Origin: Micromonospora marina
GTDB taxonomy: Bacteria; Actinomycetota; Actinomycetes; Mycobacteriales; Micromonosporaceae
Assembly (NCBI RefSeq): GCF_900091565.1
Contig: NZ_FMCV01000016.1
Coordinates: 79,780-143,779, forward strand
Direction of reading: 5' to 3'
Length of the DNA stretch: 64,000 nt
The notes under the pieces were generated by a model that was given only the letters and a program-made list of their open reading frames with translations, made no database searches and had not been told where the DNA came from. Positions 53,501 through 60,785 of this stretch are shown piece after piece (the stretch's first letter is position 1; every line of letters begins with the position of its first letter). Both the position numbers and the translations under genes were made by a program.

Positions 53501-56500
53501 CCCGAACGGCAGCCGCTGCAGTGGCACCTCGCGTACCCCGGCGTCGATGGTGACCCGGACCCGGGCCTCCACCAGGACGTTGGGGATGTCCTTGAACTCG
53601 GTCCCGATCCGGGACGCACCGCCACGGGAGACGGAGGTGATCATCGACCGTAGGAAGCCACCGAACAGGCGCCCCTGGACGTACGCCGGGCCGAAACTCC
53701 AGCGGGCGGGAATGGCCGACACTCCGAGACCGACCCGGCTCATCTGGGCCAGCTTCGTCGACCCGACCTCTCCCGGTTGCCAGCGGAACGAGGACTTGGC
53801 GATGTCCGCGGTCACCGACAGTTCCGTCACCGCCGCTGTGATCTTGACCGACAGCGCGTGGTTGCCGTGCTGGCTGGTGATCGTCGACGGGTGCCCGGCG
53901 GACTCAAGCGCCGGGATCAGGTTGCCCACCATCGAGGTCTCCTCGAGCATGCGGCGGCCCTGATCCGCGCCGACGCTGCCCGGCGGCACGGTCTTGGTGG
54001 GCTGTAGCCGGACCAGGGCGTCCTCGGCGACGTCGTTCCAGGAGTCGGTGGGTGGCACCCCCGACGGCAGGTCGATCCCGGCGCTCAGGATACGTGCCGG
54101 CGTGAAGTTCTCGACCAGCACCGACGTGTGCCGGGCCGGGTCGACGGGGACGGTGACCTGCCGGGGTTGTGCGTTCGCGATGTCGTCGACGCCGCGCAGG
54201 GTCAGACCCACCCGCACCGGATCACCCATGGTGCGGGTGGCCGGACGCGGACCGGTGAGCGACTCGTAGGGGTCGGTGACGACCACCTCGAAGTCAGCAG
54301 GCACCGACACCAGGTGAGAGCCGGAGCCGCTCCGTACGTTGTGCGAGTCGGTGAGCTTGACGCTGTCCTGGAAGGTCTCGCTCGGGCGCGACAGGGAGAC
54401 GTCGACCGAGAAACCGCCCCCGAGTCCGACCCGCTGCGGGATCATGGTGCCGGCGCTGATCGCCCCGGAGCTGCCGACGGAGGACGCCTGCTTCGAACCG
54501 TCGGACCAGTCGCTGCGGGTGTCGAACTTGGCCTTGTCCTCGGACTGGTCGATCACCTGCGCGTCCGCCGGGTTCCAGCGTGGCCGGACGGTAACCCGGT
54601 GCCAGCGGTGCAGGCCGTCGCGGAGGAAGAAGCTCCGGCCACCGGTGGTGAAGAACGACCGGAGCTCGTCGCGCAGCGCCCGCTGGACGGGCTTGGTGTC
54701 GACCGAAAGGTGCGACAGCATCGCCGCGATCCACGAACTCTCGGCCGCGCGCCGCCTCACCGCGTGGTGGATGCTCTGGTCGAGGCCGCTGACCAGGCTG
54801 TCCAGGTCGTCGACTGAGTCGGGTTCGTTGAGCAGGTCCGGCCGGTCCCGGTAGAGACCGCGCAGCGGGTTGTCCCCGGTGCGCGCCGTGGGCGGCACCG
54901 TGGCGACGACGACGGCGGAGGTGCTGTCGATCTGATCGGTGTCGGCTGGTGGGTTCTGGTGGTTGTCGTCGGGGTGGGGTTCTGTGGTGGTGCCGGCTGG
55001 TGGGTTGTGGTCGTTCTCCTCGACGTTGACGACTGTGGCGGTGTCGGCGGCGGACGCCGGAGCGGTCGCGACAGGGTCTGCGGCCGGCGGTAGCTCGTCG
55101 AGTTCGATCTCTTCCACCTCGGGGATGGTCGGCAGGGCCGGCTCCCGACGCAGGGTCCACGCGACGTACCCGCCCGGGCTGCTGTGTCCCGGCACCTCCC
55201 CGACGGTCTGGTGCTGGCGTGGCGCGGGTGGGCTGCTGGTGGCGCTGCCGGTCAGCGGGTCCGGCGTCGGCAGGACAGGGTTGCGGGTGATGCGGCTGGC
55301 GGGTGGGTGCTTCCCGGAGTGTCGCCAGGTGCCGGGCCGGGTCAGGTCCGGGCGGGGGTGCCCGGCCGGGGTGTGCGAGATCGCAGCGGACAGGATGCGG
55401 CCGTCCGGGGTGGTCCAGGCAGTGAGTTCGGGGGCGCTGACCGCGGTGATCCCGGGCTGATCGCTCAGTCGGAGGTCGTAGTCGCCGGTCGCGATGTCGC
55501 AGACGGCGAGGACGATGTGCTTGCCGTGGGAGCGTGGGTCGCCGGTGATGAGGGCGGCGAGCTGCTCGGGGGTGACGAGCTTGCCGTCGACCACGACACC
55601 GTCGGGCGTGCCGTGGGCGAAGACCACGTAGTGGTCCGCGCGTGTGGGGTGGTCGTGCGCGGCGGTCCAGTTGTCGGTCTGATCGGGGTCGAGGAGCACG
55701 AGTCCGGCTGGCACCCGGGTACCCGCGGGGGGTGCGATGTGGGTGCCGCGGACCGGGTCGGCCGGCCCACGGGTCCCGGCGCCGGCGACCCCGGTGTCCG
55801 CGACAGTCGTGGCCGCCGCGCCGGACGGCGCGGATGGAGGCCGATGTCCCGGCTGGTCGAGTTCGGCTGTGACCCGCGTCTCTGCCTCGACGTTCACCGC
55901 ATCGGTGCTCAGCTCGGCGGCGGAAACGACGGCTGCGGTGGGGGCCGCCACGGTCGTCGGGGAGGAGCCCACAGGGGAACCGGGCTCGTGCCGGAGCCGG
56001 TCCTCACCGTGGGTGGCGGGCTCGCGGGGTCCGATCGGAGCCGCGCCAACCGGCGCTCTGGCCGGTTCCGGGGCGCTCTGCGCCGGTGTTGGACCGGCGG
56101 CCGGGCGGTCCGCCGGAGCGACTCCGTCGGAATCGTCGTCCCAGGTGGCGTCGGTCTCCCTGCCCGGATCGTCGTCCCAGATCGAGCCGGTCTCGGAATC
56201 TGCATCCGCGTCACTGTCCCAGATCGGGTCACGGGTCCACGTGTCTTCTGCGTCAACCCCGGCCCCGGGATCCGAGGTCGAGGTCGGGCCGCCCGTCCAG
56301 CCCGGCGGCTCGGCAGGGGCGGTGACGGATTGGTCGGCCCGGGGTTGGCTCGGGACGGCGGCGGGTGCGGTCGGGCCCTCGATAGGTGACAAGCCGTCGA
56401 CGGAGACCGCCGTCGGTGGCGCCGGTCGCGGGGCTTCCGCCGGACGCGCGGGATCACCGGACTGCGTAGGGGTGGTTGGGCTGGCGGTGTTGTTGGTTGG

Positions 56501-58759
56501 CGGGGTGGTTGGGCTGGCGGTGTTGTTGGTTGGAGGGGTGGTTGGGCTGGCGGTGTTGTTGGTTGGCGGGGTGGTTGGGCTGGCGGTGTTGTTGGTTGGC
56601 GGGGTGGTTGGGCTGGCGGTGTTGTTGGTTGGCGTGTTGCCGTTGATGCCGGTTGCGGGTGTTGCGGATGCGGGTGGCACCGGGGCGGGCACCTGGGCGT
56701 TCGCGGCGGGGGAGGGAGGGGCCAGGCCGGGCAGGCCACCGGCCGCCGGTGGGTGGAGGACGGCCGGAGCCGTTCCTGTCCCCGGGGCCGGCCGGACGGG
56801 GGACACACCCGTGTTGTCCGGTCCGTCAGTCGAATCGGGCGTCCCCGCGGCCACGGGCGGTGTGATCGGAGGCGTACCAGATGAGGAAGGCGTGGCCGTC
56901 GTCCCCTCAGCCGGTCGGGTCGTGCCGTCGGCGGGAGGCCCTGCGGTGGTGTCCGGCGGTGCGGCCGTCGGAGGGGAGTTCGGAGCCGTACCGGACATTG
57001 GAGGTGGAGCCGCCGGTACGCCGGCCGGCGTATCCACCGGGTTCGTCGGGGCTGGTGCACCGGGAGAAGCCGTCTGGGCTGCGTCGCCGCCCGATGCGCT
57101 GGCACCGGTCGCGGCCGGCGGGGTGACCACACCGCCGGTTGGAGCGGGTGAACCGGCACCGACCGGGACACCGCCAGGGGCGTCCGGGACTCCTGTCTCA
57201 GCGGGGCCGGCCGGTGCCGTCGGCGGGGTGGACGTCCCGGGGAGTGCGGGCGTACCAGAACCGGTCTGACCGGGGTCGGCCGTCGCGTCGACGCCGCTGG
57301 CGGCCGGGGGTGCCTGCGGCGTGGCGCCGGGTAGCCCGGCGGTGCCGGGGGTGGGCGTGGCGGTGCCGGGGGTGGCGGTGCCGGGGGTGGGCGTGGCGGT
57401 GTCGGCCGGTGGGGATCCGGCAGGGGTGATCGGTGTTCCGGGCGGGGTGCCGGCGACGGGGACTGGTGATGGCGGTGCGTCGCTCGGCGTGGCTACGGCG
57501 TCGGTCGCCGGCGGGTCCGATGCCGCGGGCCGGGGTGCTGTCGCGTCGGCTGGGACCGGCCCGGTGGTGGCCGGCATCGGGTTGCCCGCCACGACGCCCG
57601 GGGCCGGCGCGGGGCCGTCGGCCCCGGCGGGAGCCTCGGTGGACGCTGGTCCGCCGGGATCCGGTGCGGTGGGAACCGGCGCGACGGGTGGTGGGGCGGG
57701 TGGTGGTGTGGGGGCGACCGGCGGTGGGGCGATCGGTGTGGGGGAGGGGGTGTCGGAGTTCTGCGGGTTCGGGCCTTTCTCGTCCACGGGTACCGGAGGG
57801 CCCTGGGCCGGCGGCTGCGGGGAGGCGTTCGGGTCGCGGTCGTGGGAGTCTAGCGTCGGAGGTGGGCGGAGGTCGTTCGGACCGACTTTCGGACCGAACT
57901 GTTTACCGAACACCTCCGCGTAGTGGTGCGCCATGCCGCCGATGATCGACGAGGTGAACGTGGCGAAGGGGTTGAAGCCTCCACCGCCCACCATCATGGT
58001 GAAGAGTCCCTCGAAGAGGGTCTCGGAGAACGCGGAGAGCGTCTCCCGGCTGTACACGTCCTTGTTGATTTTCGGGTACGCCTTGCCCGCGATCCAGTGC
58101 GTGCCACTCACGCCGAGACCGATGAAGAAGCCTCCGGCGAAGGCCATCAGCAGGTTCTGGTAGTTGATCTCCTTCCGGTTGCCCTCGGCGATCTGCATGA
58201 GGTCCGCGGCCGCGGACTGCCACACCTCCTCAAGGCCCTCCTGGACGCCCTCCCAGACGAGGTGCAGCAACTGGTTCTGGAGCCGGAGGCGCAGGAAATT
58301 GATCAGTGTGCGTACGATCTCCTGGCCGATCTTGACCAGGGCGGGTACGGCGGCGGCGCCGAATCCGCTGGCCAGAGCGATGGCGATCTCGACGACCTGG
58401 GTGAAGGCCGCGATGACGATGTTGTACTGGGTGTTCTCCGAGTCGAGGGCGAACTGGTATGCGGCGTGGCCCAGTTGGAGGGCCACCTGTGCGCCGTCCG
58501 GGACACTCCTGGTGATGTCTCCCTGGAACCCGGAGAACGCGTCGGCGGCCGGTCCGTTCAGGTGGCTGCCCAACGAGTTGCCCAGGTTGGCGGTCCCTCC
58601 CAAGCCGTTCAACAGGTGGCTGGAGAATTTGTACAGATCCTCGCCCATCGCCCGCAGCGCGGTCGGGTCGGCCTTGGGGAACTCCTCACCGACGCCGAAG
58701 AGGATGAGGTCGTAGGCCCACTGCCATTCGGGGTCGTTGGGGATGTGGAAGTCGGGCAT
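44507..58759 (-). CDS. Giant multidomain type VII (WXG/CpnT-like) polymorphic effector, 4750 residues
   Basis: One unbroken frame of 14,253 bases. Order: residues 1-290, WXG100-like helical region with hydrophobic helices, like the N-terminus of CpnT; 300-1000, Pro/Ala/Thr linker with five 11-residue repeats (712-766); about 1005-1140, C80-like 'lonely Cys' module (FAHG, Cys1087); about 1300-3030, large beta-rich region of unknown fold; 3050-3130, second linker; about 3150-3460, OTU-like module (GDGRCQLYSI with Cys3162; GDHYQAV); about 3536-3676, domain with WTVNDKSGRYMSG; about 3720-3860, second lonely-Cys module (FAHGG, Cys3792); HELTH zincin-like motif at 4011-4015; unknown tail to 4750. 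No signal peptide is present, as expected for type VII export. Its actual toxicity and target are not known. Confidence 0.85.
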   Translation of the reverse strand: MPDFHIPNDPEWQWAYDLILFGVGEEFPKADPTALRAMGEDLYKFSSHLLNGLGGTANLGNSLGSHLNGPAADAFSGFQGDITRSVPDGAQVALQLGHAAYQFALDSENTQYNIVIAAFTQVVEIAIALASGFGAAAVPALVKIGQEIVRTLINFLRLRLQNQLLHLVWEGVQEGLEEVWQSAAADLMQIAEGNRKEINYQNLLMAFAGGFFIGLGVSGTHWIAGKAYPKINKDVYSRETLSAFSETLFEGLFTMMVGGGGFNPFATFTSSIIGGMAHHYAEVFGKQFGPKVGPNDLRPPPTLDSHDRDPNASPQPPAQGPPVPVDEKGPNPQNSDTPSPTPIAPPPVAPTPPPAPPPVAPVPTAPDPGGPASTEAPAGADGPAPAPGVVAGNPMPATTGPVPADATAPRPAASDPPATDAVATPSDAPPSPVPVAGTPPGTPITPAGSPPADTATPTPGTATPGTATPTPGTAGLPGATPQAPPAASGVDATADPGQTGSGTPALPGTSTPPTAPAGPAETGVPDAPGGVPVGAGSPAPTGGVVTPPAATGASASGGDAAQTASPGAPAPTNPVDTPAGVPAAPPPMSGTAPNSPPTAAPPDTTAGPPADGTTRPAEGTTATPSSSGTPPITPPVAAGTPDSTDGPDNTGVSPVRPAPGTGTAPAVLHPPAAGGLPGLAPPSPAANAQVPAPVPPASATPATGINGNTPTNNTASPTTPPTNNTASPTTPPTNNTASPTTPPTNNTASPTTPPTNNTASPTTPTQSGDPARPAEAPRPAPPTAVSVDGLSPIEGPTAPAAVPSQPRADQSVTAPAEPPGWTGGPTSTSDPGAGVDAEDTWTRDPIWDSDADADSETGSIWDDDPGRETDATWDDDSDGVAPADRPAAGPTPAQSAPEPARAPVGAAPIGPREPATHGEDRLRHEPGSPVGSSPTTVAAPTAAVVSAAELSTDAVNVEAETRVTAELDQPGHRPPSAPSGAAATTVADTGVAGAGTRGPADPVRGTHIAPPAGTRVPAGLVLLDPDQTDNWTAAHDHPTRADHYVVFAHGTPDGVVVDGKLVTPEQLAALITGDPRSHGKHIVLAVCDIATGDYDLRLSDQPGITAVSAPELTAWTTPDGRILSAAISHTPAGHPRPDLTRPGTWRHSGKHPPASRITRNPVLPTPDPLTGSATSSPPAPRQHQTVGEVPGHSSPGGYVAWTLRREPALPTIPEVEEIELDELPPAADPVATAPASAADTATVVNVEENDHNPPAGTTTEPHPDDNHQNPPADTDQIDSTSAVVVATVPPTARTGDNPLRGLYRDRPDLLNEPDSVDDLDSLVSGLDQSIHHAVRRRAAESSWIAAMLSHLSVDTKPVQRALRDELRSFFTTGGRSFFLRDGLHRWHRVTVRPRWNPADAQVIDQSEDKAKFDTRSDWSDGSKQASSVGSSGAISAGTMIPQRVGLGGGFSVDVSLSRPSETFQDSVKLTDSHNVRSGSGSHLVSVPADFEVVVTDPYESLTGPRPATRTMGDPVRVGLTLRGVDDIANAQPRQVTVPVDPARHTSVLVENFTPARILSAGIDLPSGVPPTDSWNDVAEDALVRLQPTKTVPPGSVGADQGRRMLEETSMVGNLIPALESAGHPSTITSQHGNHALSVKITAAVTELSVTADIAKSSFRWQPGEVGSTKLAQMSRVGLGVSAIPARWSFGPAYVQGRLFGGFLRSMITSVSRGGASRIGTEFKDIPNVLVEARVRVTIDAGVREVPLQRLPFGERGTVEPIRLDMVVLGRLPASRLAQLLHDASPFAPSPTQWHAPPYALTDARAVTYGLSAFNQLYLDVTGLVRRFPGGFLPRYGETDKVSWMGSSRAATERQTNQNELDRVLTVPGLRQGRKSLLGGGLVAQLSRTKPFGTPRLVVHVTGRYTSPLDHKGTSRNDAVRTTDIDSSEQKLSADGQWRTAVAVEGGGIFRLVGSVGGTALVPAGAFEYRHRVGRQSSTQLAGNESRLIGGTPDSEAFGTDLEITATVYAYAHRPGFDSRSRIGFARVLRPRLPRPVAGETDATSVVRTTREQVTAAGGRQFTRFRLTQARPVTVQLDAASVVATPLSLPVTLTPAPDPLGVARRTRLEQSALREWVDAEPTVDVDDWLAIEGLPGSTFVAKLAAHALGAAQQYGSAPSRTHLRGVRGIDGLIEGMPVWATLLDRIGQFRQGHGLSSMLNGVWLVDRLTNADDGAATDIAIAAALTKARLVPTAHVPVFSETASTGSAEVGASSRVEDQFAFRSLFSATLRRLGADTGGTSSGGVLGTAGHEKLLYAGGKQNSESVSGAIERNVNNRAGRNRTFVVSFDLRASASVEVTTDPARYRIVPRALRSGGWLHHHKSVQRHGTITNAVALRLSAPAVVGLGLLRPLAGDVGTMGAPWMPQSPPELRLLPGHGPGLGLYTIHQAPNLTGRLTAALEAEAARTDDGRSTARKILDAIRSRGSDSAAAKISASISDPGIDDTMLNRRRLVDLFSRDGVRQHWPALVDGGLSVMHVKAARTSQHPREVRLVAETTGTPVFMGFVADHNDLDIKTTYAHGSAETRHRRHGHLFTAGVAGTGVSNHHGENIATGAGDTVGRAIQEQNARSISTSTVQSDLSSARGVKVRMALPVRFSLVVFDRGSQVASDLLTVEDRIVQDRWADDVRLPRTAPAARPTTYRIHAPGTPAPGWRTLNGLPLPPRFSAEDLGRVAQLQDTVERLLSGTARRLRLPGYAGAHQVHQSLTPEILLPAVSAMLTPDGFELPPVTSAQIFGQRAQIVVRLVPEAASLRGVSSKVYREHAVQDAGEYSSGTSALVQDLRGPRVPLLGRGNVDDPYQPLESGGTGAVAGDSQAATESGSSTTGGFGNVKPESRSALVDYLSRVEVDVALSYSAFPSSTVTSVGQPTELLTVSLRMGLHDARTALDIPADGTPRPEAAERVAAFAELAAREAELAKAADAFVSAADRLDQARFDAYAAPEGSTARATYEAVLPGLGDAWDQAGQDWWHLAQRHYQLVDDFSSRFLGVAPAVDTEGAQRLADHVHHLDDSRIEDVPDSADDPADDTPPTAPTDTPPTTSAEPTEPVTEQQPAPQPPTPPQPPEAEPSHHTDNTAASTTKDATAPTPPAGSPEVDPPSRDVLRTPAGPRPGLQTVSTPGDGRCQLYSIVGSAPQLVGSRLVAAGLDTPVLRSWLANPDAVRAQLDGLTGPDAPRDPDGLVPQSAELGQAAERLRQLVERYVQSVGRDGIPGTAIQAYRFNRNLRVRAEVDTLNRKALLDRLRSAGVTSLRNPDLVPATTLRDRYVEQRTADLVASGQDADSARTHAEQEVPLKPSADGPPRDLHDDSLSMRAMFDYLTAHGVTIPVESLQDAVLRDQLADHLIDPARPVTVVEFAALTDAVRNWEKRWRNDIGESFVGLLAAALDARIRIHAPGHVHTLGRDDAPLIDVQRQGDHYQAVTVQDVGGEVDTSRPAPVDVRPTDVDATTTAPADLDHDYGPAVLPKKVKPFELDPPRDRDQKGVKGDDLRTQQVRLNPALMPLADFTEFIWAGRPDAHWHYVVAEDGQIWIGSEELLTAVSDRQLDDLHRAMREKDPELTLRQLRDLINEQGHPTIGARFTTDGRTLAGPARISGELHRDPTTGAWTVNDKSGRYMSGKVRKDINPTDVQRWLENVAGRISAQTDEPVTPTPYKHAEPPPPQAQTEPARTDPAPAPPPPTAGPVPAGLTLLDETETHHREAAARVPARPGQFLVFAHGGRDGLRVRGEPITASQLAAVIAADPRAQGKEIVLISCDTGGDITGPAAELAAQDGVASVLAPAATAFVTPTGRIFTASPTHSPDGHPRPDLTRPGTWHRHTDHPPASEPVHHHELPSPDTTDQPLVPEGTVAFPAPFAPTAPSTGTGPRTSGPPPQDPAHVPEPDYQLLRSADPDHLAALHARVRRLVAARVDDRSRLPLEAYREIADAMTTAIGAPPVRRMNNDPQRRGAFDRQSWEVFLRADLPVDQVMTSLVHELTHLEQMTVIAQLLATTAGDAAAAGQVTPRPEVQTELWESRSPDDPRYPAMRRIWNSVAANDMQVSEDQSLRVLRNSADARVSAARGMYQFSARVMQRLSRSNQALLDARFEMTHPKYTALPMEMQAYLTQLRYESLGSVMDWSGTPVTRLVPPPGYQLDGLGPAGIHLRPAGAPGTRPDRLPHPDRPMLVISIADRSEAQRILQHLRAELPPRVLVELVLASPITAGQGVHLAGLLGPDQVLAAAPALVTDTEGGHVDHLVPHSRLHTATAPAFAHYLTIHPTPQAPTLLTPVHDMPYLGNGRWDVYQGWELVSIGHRVWIGPPGATPVIADDDPRVVIGVPTQDTPWSAWQFGMWVSRTLATQEGAVDTGITRVHRPELQPPQLQLTGDLVHAVSPQDVQLARTVTGLPDPMAAYGYSHPHPFPPLDVVPGHDLTFTPYHLIDALLDVAAPPVTERDPASATAALTELAGQLGHTGPTALRNLLAAGFLAARAYGIGTFGPSRLAAAHRALRLLEPTGDLTAGPGAAADLVAWVAGMNIDQNAPDLPVRLMRILDRTRTPGVGLGDLNIAEQRDDERIRLALDALRHRDAGVWVTSGVDPQIPLAPVDGAIVLAYLAGPALEPSPPGHPPTTDTDPMAVPLALLADQARHRISPPPGPTIDVHLTPVTDHPITAADFYWISGDLGDLDDRLGWNVILRKPVRPDGTEAQLVDVDENAGPPEVHEAATASAGDVTGT
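56462..56626 (-). repeat. Five tandem 33-base repeats in the giant gene
   Basis: Units of 33 bases at 56462, 56495, 56528, 56561 and 56594 encode NNTASPTTPPT (the last copy NNTASPTTPTQ), residues 712-766. The copies are nearly identical at DNA level, so the array is young and may vary in number between strains. Asn/Thr/Ser/Pro-rich repeats of this kind form an extended linker and offer many possible glycosylation sites. Confidence 0.9.
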
Positions 58760-58771
58760 GCCGGGTACCGG

Positions 58772-59734
58772 TCAGCTGGCGGCACTCGGTGGGAGCAGGC
58801 CACCGTCCGGCCCGTAGGTCAGCACGAGCGGCCGGTATCCGGGCGCTGCCGGGTCGACGGGGGGAGCGTCCCTGACAAGGAAGAACAGCCGTCCCGTCGG
58901 GTCGACCGGCTGGCCGTCGGGCTGGGTGACCGACGTGCCGGCGACGGGCACCACGGCGTCGTACAGGTTGCCGTCGATCCGGACCATCCCGTCCGCGGTC
59001 GGGTTGAACGCCACCAGGTGCTGCCCGGAAGGTACCGGCCCGCCGTTCACGTGGGCGGCCGGGAAACTGAGCGACGTGGACGTGGCCGGGATAGCCGGCT
59101 CCGACGGCAACGCTCTCTCGCTGCGCTGGAACGTCGTGAGCTCGGACGACACGGCCTCGGACGGCGCGGCCTCCGCGGGTACGCCGGCCGGCGTGGCCTC
59201 CGCGGGTACGCCGGCCGGCGCGGCCTCTGCGGGTACGCCGACCGGCGCGGCCTCCAGGAGGATGCTGCTGCGGGTCGGCTCCAGCCTGCGGAGGGTGTCC
59301 GACGGCGGCGGCCCGGTGCCGTCGTCCGGCTCGGCGTGCACCGCCAGGGCCCGTGTCGGCTGTAGCGGGGTCCTGGCCTGATCCAGGGGAGGCTCGGCCG
59401 GCGCGCCGAAGTCGGCGAGCATCCGGTGGCTCACGTCAGCGGCGTCTTCGTCTGCCACCTGGTAGGCGTGACCGAACTGGACGAGCCCTTCCGAGGTGTA
59501 CGCCAGCCGACCCCGCACCCCGCCGACCAGCCCGTCCAGATGATCCATGCCCGCCAGGAACCTGGTCGAGAAGGCCGAGCCCATCTCGTCGTCGCCCCAG
59601 GCGTCGGCGTACCGAAGGCGCAGGTCCTCCGTCTCGGTCAGGTGACCGTCGTAGATGTGGACGTGCTCGCCGTAGTTCCTGCCGGTCGAGACGACGCCCT
59701 CGGGGTCGACGTAGAGCCGGCCGCGGTGGGTCAT
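58772..59734 (-). CDS. WXG100-like type VII secretion-associated protein with Pro/Ala repeats
   Basis: 320 residues. The N-terminal 105 residues are helical with EspA/WXG-like features (YGEHVHIYDGHLTETEDLRLRYADAWGDDEMGSAFSTRFLAGMDHLDGLVGGVRGRL). A flexible middle has GVPAEAAPA-type repeats (three 27-base units, 59168-59248). The C-terminal 90 residues form a small beta domain (HLVAFNPTADGMVRIDGNLYDAVVPV). It probably folds as a partner of the giant effector during export. It overlaps the YbaB-like gene by 4 bases and stops 12 bases before the giant gene's start, so the three are one unit. Confidence 0.75.
   Translation of the reverse strand: MTHRGRLYVDPEGVVSTGRNYGEHVHIYDGHLTETEDLRLRYADAWGDDEMGSAFSTRFLAGMDHLDGLVGGVRGRLAYTSEGLVQFGHAYQVADEDAADVSHRMLADFGAPAEPPLDQARTPLQPTRALAVHAEPDDGTGPPPSDTLRRLEPTRSSILLEAAPVGVPAEAAPAGVPAEATPAGVPAEAAPSEAVSSELTTFQRSERALPSEPAIPATSTSLSFPAAHVNGGPVPSGQHLVAFNPTADGMVRIDGNLYDAVVPVAGTSVTQPDGQPVDPTGRLFFLVRDAPPVDPAAPGYRPLVLTYGPDGGLLPPSAAS
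59168..59248 (-). repeat. Three tandem 27-base repeats
   Basis: Units at 59168, 59195 and 59222 (GGCCTCCGCGGGTACGCCGG plus 7 bases) differ by one to three bases and encode the GVPAEAAPA-like repeats in the linker of the WXG-like protein. A fourth partial copy follows. Confidence 0.85.
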
Positions 59735-60147
59735 CGCGGGGCCTGGCGCATACCCAGGATCTCGCGGACGCTGGTGGCGATGCGCGGCTCGGCCGGCAGG
59801 TAGGCGTCGGTGCCGGCGGTCCCGTCGACCAGTGCGCGAGCGTCCATTCCGGCCGGAAGCATCGGGGCGAGCACCTCGGCGGCCTGCGCCAGCACGGATT
59901 CCTTCGCGTCGGTGTAGGTGGCCAGGATGACCTCGCTCAGGTCCGAGGGGGTCATCCGCTTGTACGCCGAGGTCGGGAACCGGATGTCGGTCAGTACCCC
60001 GCTCTGCCCGACGCTGACCGTCACCTCGCGCCGGGGTGACGTGGCGGTACCCGAGAGCGCCCGCATCCGCTGCTGCATCTCGGTCAGGCTGTTGCGCTGC
60101 CGCTGGTACTCCTCGAACAGGCTCTCGATACGCGCATTGGCGTCCAC
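59731..60147 (-). CDS. YbaB/EbfC-like protein of a type VII locus
   Basis: 138 residues starting at GTG 60147, with GGGAGG six bases upstream on its strand. The core (RIESLFEEYQRQRNSLTEMQQRMRAL, then VTVSVGQSGVLTDIRFPTSAYKRMTPSDLSEVILATYTDAKESV) has the helix, three-strand, helix layout of YbaB/EbfC proteins. Such proteins are common beside WXG100 genes, where they may act as chaperones or nucleoid-type DNA binders. First gene of the giant effector operon, divergent from the WXG100 pair. The sequence upstream of the GTG in this frame is not protein-like. Confidence 0.82.
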   Translation of the reverse strand: MDANARIESLFEEYQRQRNSLTEMQQRMRALSGTATSPRREVTVSVGQSGVLTDIRFPTSAYKRMTPSDLSEVILATYTDAKESVLAQAAEVLAPMLPAGMDARALVDGTAGTDAYLPAEPRIATSVREILGMRQAPR

Positions 60148-60433
60148 TGTCTGCCTCCCTCCGTATCGGCCTCCCAGTGAAGGGGCCGATGCCGGGCCGG
60201 CGGAAGTCCGACCCCGCTGATGGGGCAGGAACGGGCAGCAGGTCTTCCCGGGTATCTGCGCGGCGACCGTTGCGGGAGAGCGAGTGAGTGCAGTCCTGTC
60301 CGACTTTCGTGCATCACCACGGTTCGTCGCTGTCGCCGGCGCTCCCGGTCGGGAAAGACTCCTGTCGGCCCGGGATGGGCCAGCCGCCCGCGAGGCGACG
60401 TGACCGGCGGTACCGGACGTGAGGAGTTCCACC
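60148..60433. promoter_or_regulatory. Divergent promoter region of the WXG locus
   Basis: 286 bases between the YbaB-like and first WXG100 genes, with no gene seen. It must hold the promoters for both directions, but no strong -35/-10 pair stands out. The two leftward-facing and rightward-facing transcription units are probably co-regulated from here. GAGGAG at 60421-60426 is the ribosome site of the WXG100 gene. Confidence 0.45.
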
Positions 60434-60754
60434 ATGACGATGCCCCAGGTGCAGACGACCGAGGAGGGCATGCGGCGTGCTGCCCAGGAGTTCTCGGACA
60501 AGGCGACCGAGTTCACCGGTTCGCTGCAGGCGGTGAACGGCCAGATGGGGGTCCTGCAGGCCTCCTGGACCGGCCAGGCCTCGGCGAACTTCAACCAGGC
60601 GATGGACAGCTGGGAGGCCGCCTTCGGCAAGGTGATCAACGAATTGATCGCGATGCTCGACGTCATGGGTGTCACCACGACGGGCTACCGGGACGCCGAG
60701 GACACGGCGGCCAGCACCGCCTCGTCCTTCGGCTCCGCACTGCCCGGCGTCTGA
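60434..60754 (+). CDS. WXG100-family protein (EsxA/EsxB-like), first of pair
   Basis: 106 residues, two helices joined by the WXG turn (LQASWTGQASANF, Trp-Thr-Gly), the hallmark of ESAT-6/CFP-10-type proteins exported by type VII secretion. The Y/F-x3-D/E export signal appears in the C-terminal part as YRDAE. ATG 60434 follows GAGGAG by 7 bases. It likely pairs with the WXG100 protein encoded 31 bases downstream to form the helical dimer that is secreted or that guides the larger effector. Confidence 0.92.
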   Translation: MTMPQVQTTEEGMRRAAQEFSDKATEFTGSLQAVNGQMGVLQASWTGQASANFNQAMDSWEAAFGKVINELIAMLDVMGVTTTGYRDAEDTAASTASSFGSALPGV

Positions 60755-60785
60755 GCGGCGACCAGCGCCCTGAGAAAGGACCGAC

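Noticed and set aside
56462..56626. Considered as a CRISPR-like array
   Set aside because: Units abut without spacers and keep the reading frame; it is a coding tandem repeat.
55737..57269. Plus-strand frame of 510 codons with repeated GVVGLAVLLVG hydrophobic segments
   Set aside because: It is the antisense of the giant gene's Thr/Pro/Asn repeats; the apparent membrane segments come from the 33-base array.
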